Positions 1 to 7,031 of a stretch of 12,408 nucleotides of DNA are shown here, in pieces (the first letter of the stretch is position 1; the number at the start of each line of letters is the position of its first letter). Below the pieces are notes generated by a model. The model had not been told where the DNA came from, ran no database searches, and saw only the letters and a list, made by a program, of their open reading frames with translations. This DNA is from a bacterium (lineage in GTDB: Bacteria; Zixibacteria; MSB-5A5; GN15; FEB-12): the NCBI GenBank assembly GCA_030629485.1, contig DAOVOW010000024.1, forward strand, positions 1 through 12,408. Direction: 5' to 3'. A program made the translations under genes and the position numbers.

Positions 1-27
1 GACCACTGTGATACATCGTCAGATAAG

Positions 28-55
28 AAAAGCCCCTCCGAATGAAGGGGCTTTT
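28..55 (-). terminator. Rho-independent terminator of the porin-cytochrome operon
   Basis: Perfect 10-bp inverted repeat: AAAAGCCCCT at 28-37 pairs with AGGGGCTTTT at 46-55, with an 8-nt loop. On the minus strand the stem ends in a TTTTCTTAT tail. It starts 19 bases downstream of the stop of the large cytochrome gene (stop at 74-76), so it ends the minus-strand three-gene operon. The stem also has a T run on the plus strand, so it may work in both directions for a gene left of the window. Confidence 0.9.
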
Positions 56-73
56 GTGTGAATAAATCTGAGA

Positions 74-2197
74 TCAGTGAGCCGGCAGCAACGTCAGAGG
101 TCTCCGAGCGGGAGCGCCGTTGGGATCACCGGTCGTCATGTAGTTGATCGATGATTGCAACAGACCCACAGCATATCGAGTGTTGTGGATGCCGTGCGAC
201 TTATCCTCATGGACGAATGTCCAATTGAACAAGGCGCCCACAGAGTCGACATTCGGTACGACCAAACCATCGGTAGGTTCCCAGGCGCCTTCGTCAGCTA
301 CCCACTCGAGCAAACCGGCAGCTATCAACTCATCCTGGAGATCATCCAGCAGGCCTGCGATCTCATCGTAAACGCCCGCGGTGTCGCCACTGTTATCGAA
401 GTCTGCATTCGCAATTCTGTTCAGACTGTCAATCTCAAAAGCGTCGGCATGGCATCCATCAACATTGCAGGCGTCGCCGTTTTCATCGCCGTTTTCGTTC
501 TTCAGGTTGAATGTATGTCCACCGAGTTCATAACGATCAGCTTCATCGAAGTGACATGAGACACAAGGATCCGTAATGCCTGAAGTATGCCAGGAATTAG
601 CGTAATCGTAACCGGCATACTCATAGGCATTTTCACCAATGAGCATGTCGGACTGGTTGCCGTGGTGCGGACCGAAATGACCACTGAGTTTCTTGCCCGC
701 TACAACATACGTGGCGACGTCGCGACGACCTTTGTGACAGTTGACGCACAGGTTGGAAAGGCCATTGTCGAATTCGGTGCCATTGCCCAGGGTTACTTCG
801 TCGGTTGTCCTGAGAACGAACGATCCGTTAGTGTGAGGATCGTGGCAGGTGAAACAGCCGATGGCGTTCCAGACGTCGCCGGCAACCTTGCCACCGGTGA
901 CTTCCGCTATGAACCCTTCATTGGTATGGCATTTTGCGCAAGATCCATTGTTGCGATCGGAGTGATCTCTGGTTGCATGCAACGAGAACTCCCACTGACG
1001 GGTGGCCGCAATCACTTTCTGGGCGAGATTGTTGGCACCGTCGTGGCAGTTCATGCAAGCATCGGTATCAGCGGTGTTCGAGGCATGCGCACGCGAGGCA
1101 TTGGAGGATGCCCAGGCCTTATCCTCGTCGGTATGGCACTTGAGACAGGTATACTCCACCGTCAGATAGCCGTTGGCAAAGTCGCCGGTGATGAACTCGG
1201 CGTCAACATCGGTATTGATTCGCCACAGGTGCGACGTCACGTCGCCAACATAAGTACCCGCCGCCACCGCCGATTTGGCTCCTTTCGGCATGTGACAATC
1301 GATGCAGCCCGGTGCGAACGGGCTGCTCAGGTGCTCTTCGATATCACTGCGGGCGAAAGACTCTGTTTCATCCAGGTGACAATTCTCGCAAGTCAGCTTG
1401 ATGGCCATATCGCGGTCGGGACTATCCGGATGCAAACTGTAGTGGACATCGTGGCAATCAACACACTGGATCGCCGCGTGCTTGGTGGTAAACATCTCGT
1501 TCCACTGTTCATGATGCCTTACGAAGTCGCCGCTGGCCGGAATCATGTTGACATCGCCATGGATATGACACTTGCCGCAACCCTCATTGGAGCGGTCGAT
1601 CTTCATTGCGATCTCGTAGGGAGTGGAAGCGTGAAGACTACCGGCGCCGTGACATTCCTCGCACTGGATGCCGCCAAACGCCCAGGTTCCGATCAGGCTG
1701 TCGTGGCCTTCCTGGTTTCCGGTATCACGATAGGCGGTCATGTGACAGGGACCGCAGTTGTACGGTTTGTCCTCTGGCACCCCATCTATGAGGTGGTAGT
1801 CAACCCAGCCTCCGGTGGCCAGGTTGTACTGTACGTCTGCACCGGTGATAATGGCGCCTGATTCACGAATAAAGCGTGCTTTCCACCAGAAGCCGCCGAT
1901 CACTTTGTCAACCTCGCTCCAGGCCACGCCCGACGGCGGGTTGGGAACGTCCGTGTACGGATAGTAGTTGCCCGCCTCGACATCCTCGGCCTCGTTTAAC
2001 TTGTAAGGGTGGCCGGTATTCACGAAGCTCTGATAAGTTGCCAAATGGCAGGCACTGCACGCTTCGCTTCCTATGTGCTCGGATAGGCCTTCGGCGGCGA
2101 CGATCTTGGTCACTTCCTCGGTGACTTTGCGTTCGCAGCCCCAGAATACCACGGTGGCAAGGACCAATCCCAGGGCCAGGAATCTGAACAGCCTCAT
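74..2197 (-). CDS. 14-heme outer-surface c-type cytochrome (OmcB/MtrC role), probable lipoprotein
   Basis: A 707-residue multiheme cytochrome, inferred to be the outer terminus of a porin-cytochrome complex that passes electrons to an extracellular acceptor. Thirteen CXXCH motifs begin at about residues 47, 148, 179, 207, 245, 270, 298, 351, 381, 420, 448, 484 and 545. A fourteenth site is CX4CH (C577-H583). The N-terminus has a hydrophobic stretch ending VFWGC (Cys21), a plausible but imperfect lipobox because Phe sits at -3, so anchoring is likely rather than certain. The last 125 or so residues carry no heme and include an HNTRYAVGLLQSS stretch resembling the C-terminal HN motif of NrfA-like cytochromes. 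There is no CXXCK site, so it is not a canonical nitrite reductase. ATG start at 2197 follows GAGGAG (2204-2209) by 6 nt; this RBS overlaps the stop codon of the barrel gene, and the intergenic gap is 10 bp. The exact acceptor cannot be read from the sequence. Confidence 0.85.
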   Translation of the reverse strand: MRLFRFLALGLVLATVVFWGCERKVTEEVTKIVAAEGLSEHIGSEACSACHLATYQSFVNTGHPYKLNEAEDVEAGNYYPYTDVPNPPSGVAWSEVDKVIGGFWWKARFIRESGAIITGADVQYNLATGGWVDYHLIDGVPEDKPYNCGPCHMTAYRDTGNQEGHDSLIGTWAFGGIQCEECHGAGSLHASTPYEIAMKIDRSNEGCGKCHIHGDVNMIPASGDFVRHHEQWNEMFTTKHAAIQCVDCHDVHYSLHPDSPDRDMAIKLTCENCHLDETESFARSDIEEHLSSPFAPGCIDCHMPKGAKSAVAAGTYVGDVTSHLWRINTDVDAEFITGDFANGYLTVEYTCLKCHTDEDKAWASSNASRAHASNTADTDACMNCHDGANNLAQKVIAATRQWEFSLHATRDHSDRNNGSCAKCHTNEGFIAEVTGGKVAGDVWNAIGCFTCHDPHTNGSFVLRTTDEVTLGNGTEFDNGLSNLCVNCHKGRRDVATYVVAGKKLSGHFGPHHGNQSDMLIGENAYEYAGYDYANSWHTSGITDPCVSCHFDEADRYELGGHTFNLKNENGDENGDACNVDGCHADAFEIDSLNRIANADFDNSGDTAGVYDEIAGLLDDLQDELIAAGLLEWVADEGAWEPTDGLVVPNVDSVGALFNWTFVHEDKSHGIHNTRYAVGLLQSSINYMTTGDPNGAPARRPLTLLPAH

Positions 2198-2207
2198 AAC
2201 CTTCTCC

Positions 2208-3782
2208 TCAGCCTATAGATATTGCTTTCGTTACACTTATTTCCACGATATTGGCGGTGTAGTACGAACCACCAGCGATGAAATCGTCGAAGTTGAACAC
2301 CTGATACTTTATCTCCAACTCATGATCGTCCAGGAAACGGTAAACCGCAGCGAAGTTCAGACTGAACTTTTCTGCGTCCCTGTCCCTTCGGCTTCGATAA
2401 TAGGTCGCGCCTACGTGTACGGTGATATCGCGATACGCTTTCGGGTATAGCGTTGCCGCTACTACGTGATCGGAGAACTGGTAGTTGATCTCATCGCTGT
2501 TATTCTCATACTTGCCTACATAATAGCTGTACCTGAGTGACAGGCGACCGTACTCGGAAGGCGTCAGGTTGCCGTCGAGCGAAATTGCATTGTAATCGAC
2601 TTTGCTTCGCAGGTCCTGGTTTTCTCTGATTCTTCCCTGCCACTGGGCGGTAAAATCCCCCCAACGATCATCGCGGTATCGTGCGGTAAGGCGATGGCGG
2701 GTGACGTTTTCATCTCCGAGCAGGGTGGTGCCGGTCTTGACTTCTTTCTTGCGAGTCGCCAGTGACGCTTTCAGAAACAACCGCTGCTGATAGTTGTACC
2801 AGCCCCTGAACAGGAATCCATGGGAGACGGTGCGGTCGACGAGATCATCCGAGATGCGGTTCTCGTAACCGATCCTCACTCCGGCGATTCGTCCTATGGA
2901 TTTGCCGACGACAATCGTGTTGATGACATTGTCGGTCTCAGAATCGTCACCGCTGTGTCGAGTGCGGGCAAAGAGGATGCGGTAGTCCAGCAGGTGACCC
3001 TTGGGCAGATACAGCTTAACCCCGCCCCAACCCTGATTGGTTTTCAGTTCCAATTCAGAAGCATCCAACTCATTTACGCGGTGGTAATAGCCGCCGCTGA
3101 GGTTGATCCAGTTGGCGCCCGGGACCAGAGTGGATGCGTCTACACGGATACTGTTGGCCTTGCGATCGCGATTGGCAGACAACTGATCGTCGAAATCGTA
3201 GCGGCGATACTCAATGCGCGCCGAGCCGTAGGGGCAGAAGGCCTGGCCACCGATATTGTACGAACTGTGAGCGTAATCGGTGCTGCTGAATACAGAATCG
3301 GATACGGTCGTTGTTGACAACGAACTGACTCCGTGTTTATCGGCTTTGGTAAATCCGCCGAAGAGTTTGGCGTTCCGGTGCGGCTGAATTGACAACTGTC
3401 CACCGGTGGTCCACCGGCGCGTAAACCTGCCACCGTCGAAATCATAACTCCGTCGATACTGGCTGTTCCTCAGTGAGATATTAAACAGACCCGGTTTGGA
3501 TGCCGAAGCTCTCAGGTTTCGATTGTTAAGGGTGATGTTATGGAGGTTCGCTTTCAGCGTCACGCCGTTGTCCCAACGGTATTTCCAGTCCTCGAAGGAC
3601 AGGCCGAACCCTTCGTAGCTGTTGTATGTCTCTTGGTTGACGGCATGGTTGCCTTCTTCGTCGATATATATGTACCCGGCTTTGACACGACCGCCACCAT
3701 CGCCGGCGAACCCGGTTGTCACCGCCCCGAGAACACAGGCAAGGACCAGCCCGGTCAGCTTTTCTATCTGAAACTGTTTCAT
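2208..3782 (-). CDS. Outer-membrane beta-barrel of a porin-cytochrome complex (MtrB/OmbB role)
   Basis: A 524-residue protein with a signal peptide (Lys8, hydrophobic to about residue 22, likely cleavage after GFA near residue 25). A mature region follows that is rich in Tyr, Arg, Asn and Asp with alternating polar and hydrophobic residues throughout, as in transmembrane beta-strands. No heme motif or other enzyme motif is visible. Its job is inferred mainly from position between two multiheme cytochrome genes: to hold the periplasmic cytochrome in the outer membrane so electrons can cross. Its length suits roughly 20 or more strands, similar to known barrels of this class. The start is chosen at ATG 3782, not the adjacent in-frame GTG at 3785: GGGAGGT (3788-3794) lies 5 nt before the ATG but only 2 nt before the GTG. 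The ATG shares one base with the upstream TGA, indicating translational coupling. The C-terminus (KAISIG) lacks the usual final aromatic residue of barrels. Sequence similarity to a named family cannot be confirmed by eye. Confidence 0.8.
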   Translation of the reverse strand: MKQFQIEKLTGLVLACVLGAVTTGFAGDGGGRVKAGYIYIDEEGNHAVNQETYNSYEGFGLSFEDWKYRWDNGVTLKANLHNITLNNRNLRASASKPGLFNISLRNSQYRRSYDFDGGRFTRRWTTGGQLSIQPHRNAKLFGGFTKADKHGVSSLSTTTVSDSVFSSTDYAHSSYNIGGQAFCPYGSARIEYRRYDFDDQLSANRDRKANSIRVDASTLVPGANWINLSGGYYHRVNELDASELELKTNQGWGGVKLYLPKGHLLDYRILFARTRHSGDDSETDNVINTIVVGKSIGRIAGVRIGYENRISDDLVDRTVSHGFLFRGWYNYQQRLFLKASLATRKKEVKTGTTLLGDENVTRHRLTARYRDDRWGDFTAQWQGRIRENQDLRSKVDYNAISLDGNLTPSEYGRLSLRYSYYVGKYENNSDEINYQFSDHVVAATLYPKAYRDITVHVGATYYRSRRDRDAEKFSLNFAAVYRFLDDHELEIKYQVFNFDDFIAGGSYYTANIVEISVTKAISIG

Positions 3783-4744
3783 CACTTACCTCCCTGACCG
3801 CTGAGACTGTGACAGCCCGGATCATAGCAATTCCCACCCAGCTTCGCAGGCAAGTCCGGATCGAGGTAGAGTTCGCTGACAAAAGAGCCGTGTGTTTCGA
3901 TATGACAGGTCTGGCAAGGTTGTCGGCTCCAAACTTCATCCCAGAGATTCTGATGGTTCCGCGTCACATGCTCGACATGACAGGAGCGGCAGAGTTCATT
4001 GCCCGGCAGTCTCAACAATCGGTCGTTTTCGCTGCCGTGGGGGTTGTGGCATTCGATGCATCCGCTGCCACCGACTTCATACGCTAGAGCAGCGCCATGT
4101 TCATGCAAAAACGGCCCGCCCTGCTCGGGGTGACAGTCTTGACAAACCCGACTCAACCCGTAGGCAGTGTTGTGGTCGGCGCGCCGGGTAAAACGATGAC
4201 AACTCAAACAGGTCATGATACCCTGACCGATGGGGTGATTGGAACGGCGCTCAAACGTGGCCTGCACGCTCTGGTGGCATCTCAAGCAGAACTCCGCTCG
4301 GTCATCCAGGAGCATCTCCCGGCCGTAGTTGTGAACTCGGTGGCACTCGCTGCAACTCAGCTCCAGATCGGCATGAGCGTCAAAACCATAGTTGTCCAAC
4401 TCCCGATGCGGCTGGTGGCATTTCCTGCAAGCGCGGCCGGTTTCCTGACCGATCAATCGCGCCGGGTTGGAAATATTGTCCTCTGACGGATCCTCCGCGT
4501 GAACCTCACCGCCGGAGTGGCAACTGATGCAGCCGATCTGGACAACCGGCTGTGAGGTCTGTGAACTAAGTCGGTGTGGGCTATCGGCCACCGATAACTC
4601 GTAATCATCGTGGCAAGCCAGACAAGTTTCGTCGTCGACAGCCGCCTCTTGTGCCAACACTGAACCTGTCAGTAGTAATATGTTCGCCCCCAACGCCCAT
4701 ATTGGAAACAGTGGTCGCTGGGTGGGCCACGCTGAAACTTCCAT
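3782..4744 (-). CDS. 11-heme periplasmic cytochrome, MtrA/DmsE type (OmaB role)
   Basis: A 320-residue secreted cytochrome. The signal peptide has Arg10, a hydrophobic core over about 11-30, and likely signal peptidase I cleavage after VLA (residue 31). There are ten CXXCH sites, at about residues 41, 72, 106, 131, 153, 179, 201, 229, 252 and 277, plus a CX4CH near the end (C306-H312). Ten to eleven evenly spaced sites in about 290 mature residues is the density expected of MtrA/DmsE-type molecular wires, which are usually decaheme and of similar length. It probably takes electrons from periplasmic carriers or the inner-membrane cytochrome and inserts into the downstream-encoded barrel. ATG start at 4744 is preceded by TGAGGT (4750-4755) at 5 nt. 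It is first in its operon and overlaps the barrel gene by one base. A role with a DMSO reductase is less likely because no molybdopterin subunit is nearby. Confidence 0.87.
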   Translation of the reverse strand: MEVSAWPTQRPLFPIWALGANILLLTGSVLAQEAAVDDETCLACHDDYELSVADSPHRLSSQTSQPVVQIGCISCHSGGEVHAEDPSEDNISNPARLIGQETGRACRKCHQPHRELDNYGFDAHADLELSCSECHRVHNYGREMLLDDRAEFCLRCHQSVQATFERRSNHPIGQGIMTCLSCHRFTRRADHNTAYGLSRVCQDCHPEQGGPFLHEHGAALAYEVGGSGCIECHNPHGSENDRLLRLPGNELCRSCHVEHVTRNHQNLWDEVWSRQPCQTCHIETHGSFVSELYLDPDLPAKLGGNCYDPGCHSLSGQGGK

Positions 4745-4813
4745 TGTTTACCTCAGTTCTTTGTCCTATTGCAGACATTCACAATCGAGATAATCTTTAT
4801 ATACTGGTTGGGC

Positions 4814-4842
4814 AAGATATGGCTCATGAACAGAAAACGCAA
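4814..4842 (-). promoter_or_regulatory. Weak candidate promoter for the porin-cytochrome operon
   Basis: On the minus strand TTGCGT (plus 4837-4842) and TATCTT (plus 4814-4819) are separated by 17 bases. This matches 3 of 6 and 4 of 6 positions of the sigma-70 hexamers. It would give a 5' leader of about 60 nt before the ATG at 4744. The match is weak and could be chance in AT-rich DNA. Confidence 0.25.
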
Positions 4843-4928
4843 CAAGAAACATCGACCAAAACAGTCTTCCTAAATAATATAGGCCTGCAAGAGTCATATA
4901 CTCTCTTGATGCTGTCGTCGGTATAAGA

Positions 4929-5010
4929 GGTGAACTTTTGTGCGCGGTGGACGTCCTCGTCTACCGCGTTCACCCCGAAAAGTTGTCGGCGCACGGGGAC
5001 GTACGCCGAC
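4929..5010. repeat. Compound palindrome with competing stems, likely a dispersed intergenic repeat
   Basis: Hairpin A: CGCGGTGGACG (4943-4953) pairs with CGTCTACCGCG (4958-4968) over 11 bp, including one G-U pair, around a TCCT loop. Hairpin B: GTCGGCG (4985-4991) pairs with CGCCGAC (5004-5010) and continues past one C-A mismatch for three more pairs to a GGGA loop. Two further inverted pairs enclose hairpin A and compete with each other: GGTGAAC (4929-4935) with GTTCACC (4968-4974), and AACTTTT (4933-4939) with AAAAGTT (4978-4984). Both hairpins contain GGACGT near the apex. This could be a dispersed palindromic element, a structured 5' leader or an operator. The sequence alone does not decide, but the foldback geometry is plain. 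Confidence 0.7.
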
Positions 5011-5209
5011 CACAAATACCAAATGTCGCTGTTCAACCCATAGATTTTTGGGGGAAAGTCCTGTAAACTTGCAACCTGAATATCTGGATCAATCAGTTAT
5101 ATTCCGCGGTCCGCCGCCGTTTGTGGTCCGGCTGGAGAAGATTGAGTCTCGGCTTTGACCGGGCCAGGACTGATTGTTGACATTGGAACGAGCATGGAGA
5201 GACCGCAAT

Positions 5210-6757
5210 ATGGTTGAGGAAGTCCAGAAAAGCCAGAAGATCAGACGACGCACGATATTCAGACATCCCTTATCCGCTATCGGCGGAGCGCTGATTATTT
5301 CCGGCGGGTTTCTGTTTCTGATTCTGCTGTTGATTGACCTTGGCAGCGGCACCGAGAACCCTTACCGCTCGCTGGTCACCTTCGTCATCGCCCCGTTTAT
5401 TATCACGACAGGTCTGGCGTTCTTTCTCGGTGCCTTGCTTTTACAGGTGCGCAAGGCGCGTAAGGCCGGTGAACAGATTCGCTTTCGACTATCGATTGAC
5501 CCCACCATTCCCCAGAACTGGCGCAATCTCTGGCTCTTCCTGGGGCTGTCGGGGGCGCTGATTTCCATCGTTGCCTATGTCGGTACCCGAGCCTACGAGG
5601 CCACCGACTCTACCGCCTTCTGCGGCGAGACCTGTCATATTGTCATGGAACCGCAGAATGTGACTTACCATAATTCACCGCACGCCAGAGTGCCTTGCGT
5701 GGAATGCCATATCGGATCCGGTGCCTCGTTCTGGGTGAAAGCGAAGTTTGACGGCATCCGCCAGATGTACGCCACCGCCTTCGACCTGTTCTCGCGGCCG
5801 ATCGAAACGCCTGTCCATGACCTCCGCCCGGCCCAGGAGACTTGCGAGAACTGTCACTGGCCGCAGCAGTTCTACGGCGACAAGCTGAGCACTCGCACCT
5901 ACTACCGGACCGATGAAGCGAATTCACCCTGGACGATCAAGTTGCTCCTGCGCATCGGCGGCGGCAACCCGCGCACCGGGCGAGCCGAGGGGATACACTG
6001 GCACATGATAGGGGATAATAAGGTCGAATACATCGCCACCGACCGCAGCAGGCAGGAGATCCCCTGGGTCCGGTTCATCACCATTGACGATGACACTCTT
6101 GTCTATTCCGATCCCGATTTCGAACTGACTGACCTGCAAATCCCGGAGACCGACAGTTCTGAAGTGGAGATTCGCCGCTTTGACTGCATGGATTGCCACA
6201 ACCGTCCCAGTCATCGTTTCCAGCCGCCGGCCGTGGCGATCAACCTGGCCCTCTCGACCCGGCGAATAAGTTCGGAGCTTCCCTGTATCCGTCAGGTGGG
6301 GCTGGATCTTCTCAACGCCGAGTATGCCACCAACGATGAAGCCCACGTGGCGATCACCAGGGGTTTGGTGGATTACTATCAAGAGGAGTATCCGGACAGA
6401 GCCGAGGCGTTGGTGGATCTGATCAAGCAGGCCTCCAGGGAGTTGACTTCAATCTACGATCAAAACTTCTTTCCCGAGATGAATACCGACTACCGGGTGC
6501 GTGAAAACAACCTCAGTCATTTCGTCAACGATGGTTGTTTCCGATGTCACGACGGTGAGAAGACCAACCAGTATGGCGAGGTGCTGTCAACGGATTGCAA
6601 GACCTGTCATTTGATGGTAGCACAGGGACCGTCGGAGGACCCGGGCGAACTTATGGCCGACATCACCGGACTCGATTTTCAGCACCCTGAAGACATTGAC
6701 GGCGCTTGGGCGGAGATGAAGTGTACCGAGTGCCACGACGCCAGCTCGGGGTACTAA
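5210..6757 (+). CDS. Seven-heme NapC/NirT-family inner-membrane cytochrome, ImcH-like
   Basis: A 515-residue membrane-anchored cytochrome, inferred to oxidise menaquinol and pass electrons to periplasmic cytochromes. Three hydrophobic helices span about residues 21-43, 54-79 and 106-126. Seven heme sites follow: CX3CH at 138-143 (CGETCH, with Met146 three residues on), then CXXCH at about 163, 212, 326, 443, 463 and 505. The spacing of the first two sites, with Tyr153 and the SPH triplet (156-158) between them, fits the NapC/NirT fold. Typical NapC/NrfH proteins have four or five hemes and one helix. Three helices, seven hemes and about 515 residues instead match Geobacter ImcH as I recall it. 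Start chosen at ATG 5210 because GGAGAG (5196-5201) lies 8 nt upstream; an in-frame TTG at 5174 would add 12 residues without such a site. It is divergent from the porin-cytochrome operon, suggesting a joint respiratory role. It has no cytochrome b domain, so it is not CbcL-like. Confidence 0.87.
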   Translation: MVEEVQKSQKIRRRTIFRHPLSAIGGALIISGGFLFLILLLIDLGSGTENPYRSLVTFVIAPFIITTGLAFFLGALLLQVRKARKAGEQIRFRLSIDPTIPQNWRNLWLFLGLSGALISIVAYVGTRAYEATDSTAFCGETCHIVMEPQNVTYHNSPHARVPCVECHIGSGASFWVKAKFDGIRQMYATAFDLFSRPIETPVHDLRPAQETCENCHWPQQFYGDKLSTRTYYRTDEANSPWTIKLLLRIGGGNPRTGRAEGIHWHMIGDNKVEYIATDRSRQEIPWVRFITIDDDTLVYSDPDFELTDLQIPETDSSEVEIRRFDCMDCHNRPSHRFQPPAVAINLALSTRRISSELPCIRQVGLDLLNAEYATNDEAHVAITRGLVDYYQEEYPDRAEALVDLIKQASRELTSIYDQNFFPEMNTDYRVRENNLSHFVNDGCFRCHDGEKTNQYGEVLSTDCKTCHLMVAQGPSEDPGELMADITGLDFQHPEDIDGAWAEMKCTECHDASSGY

Positions 6758-6771
6758 CAGGCAAGCCTGTT
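6756..6771 (+). terminator. Possible weak terminator after the ImcH-like gene
   Basis: AACAGG (6756-6761) pairs with CCTGTT (6766-6771) around a CAAG loop, followed only by CTTC. The stem begins inside the TAA stop codon. It lacks a real U tract, so it is a short hairpin at the gene end rather than a convincing intrinsic terminator. Confidence 0.3.
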
Positions 6772-6810
6772 CTTCGCGCTTCGCGCGTCCGCAGCCTAAC
6801 GTCAAACACC

Positions 6811-6890
6811 GGTACCCCACCCAGAGCTTCAGCGTCGGGTGGGTTCTTCATTGTGAAGCCCACCTGTCGCTTCGCTTTAGGTGGGGTACC
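6811..6890. repeat. Cloverleaf-like palindromic repeat bounded by GGTACC sites
   Basis: A perfect 11-bp outer stem joins GGTACCCCACC (6811-6821) with GGTGGGGTACC (6880-6890). Inside, GGTGGG (6838-6843) pairs with CCCACC (6859-6864) and is extended by CTTCA (6846-6850) with TGAAG (6854-6858) around a TTG loop. Left and right arms of 15-16 nt remain. Four copies of the CCACCC/GGGTGG core are in alternating orientation, so neighbouring arms can pair in several ways. It lies between the ImcH-like and GNAT genes, with no coding support. It is probably a non-autonomous dispersed palindromic element. Copies elsewhere in the genome are expected but cannot be seen here. Confidence 0.65.
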
Positions 6891-7031
6891 CCGTTGGACA
6901 TGGCTTTGATATCGGCCTGAAGGCGCCGCCATAAATTAGTTGATCGGTGACTCGTTCATGGTCAGATTGCCACCAAACAATATGCCGGCGTCTGTTCAGG
7001 CGCACGCATCATTTATGGAGGTGGCTCCGCT

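Larger units (their letters stand above)
4745..5209. other. Divergent intergenic region between the two cytochrome units
   Basis: 465 bases separating the minus-strand porin-cytochrome operon from the plus-strand membrane cytochrome gene, so it should hold both promoters. The half next to the operon (4745-4930) is AT-rich. The middle (4929-5010) is a GC-rich palindromic block listed separately. A 9-bp inverted pair, GACCACAAA at 5008-5016 and TTTGTGGTC at 5120-5128, lies beyond it. No protein-coding gene with a ribosome binding site is visible. A small frame at 4940-5158 runs through the palindrome and has no support. No strong sigma-70 promoter was found facing the plus strand. Confidence 0.7.

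Noticed and set aside
587..1861. A 424-codon open frame on the plus strand opposite the 14-heme cytochrome
   Set aside because: It is antisense to a gene with 14 heme motifs, has no convincing ribosome binding site, and its translation is Val/Gly/Ile-rich with no domain. It is a codon-bias shadow.
74..2197. Possibility that the 14-heme protein is a cytochrome c nitrite reductase or tetrathionate reductase
   Set aside because: No CXXCK catalytic heme site is present and the heme count is far above those families. The gene context is a porin-cytochrome operon.
3782..4744. Possibility that the 11-heme protein is DmsE serving an extracellular DMSO reductase
   Set aside because: No molybdopterin or iron-sulfur reductase subunits are encoded in the window. 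A multiheme terminal cytochrome is present instead.
4940..5158. A 72-codon frame in the divergent intergenic region
   Set aside because: It runs through the palindromic block, is Arg/Pro-rich and has no recognisable motif or ribosome binding site.
6706..6909. Small frame overlapping the end of the ImcH-like gene and the 6811-6890 repeat
   Set aside because: Its second half is simply the repeat translated. It has no ribosome binding site and no homology visible by eye.
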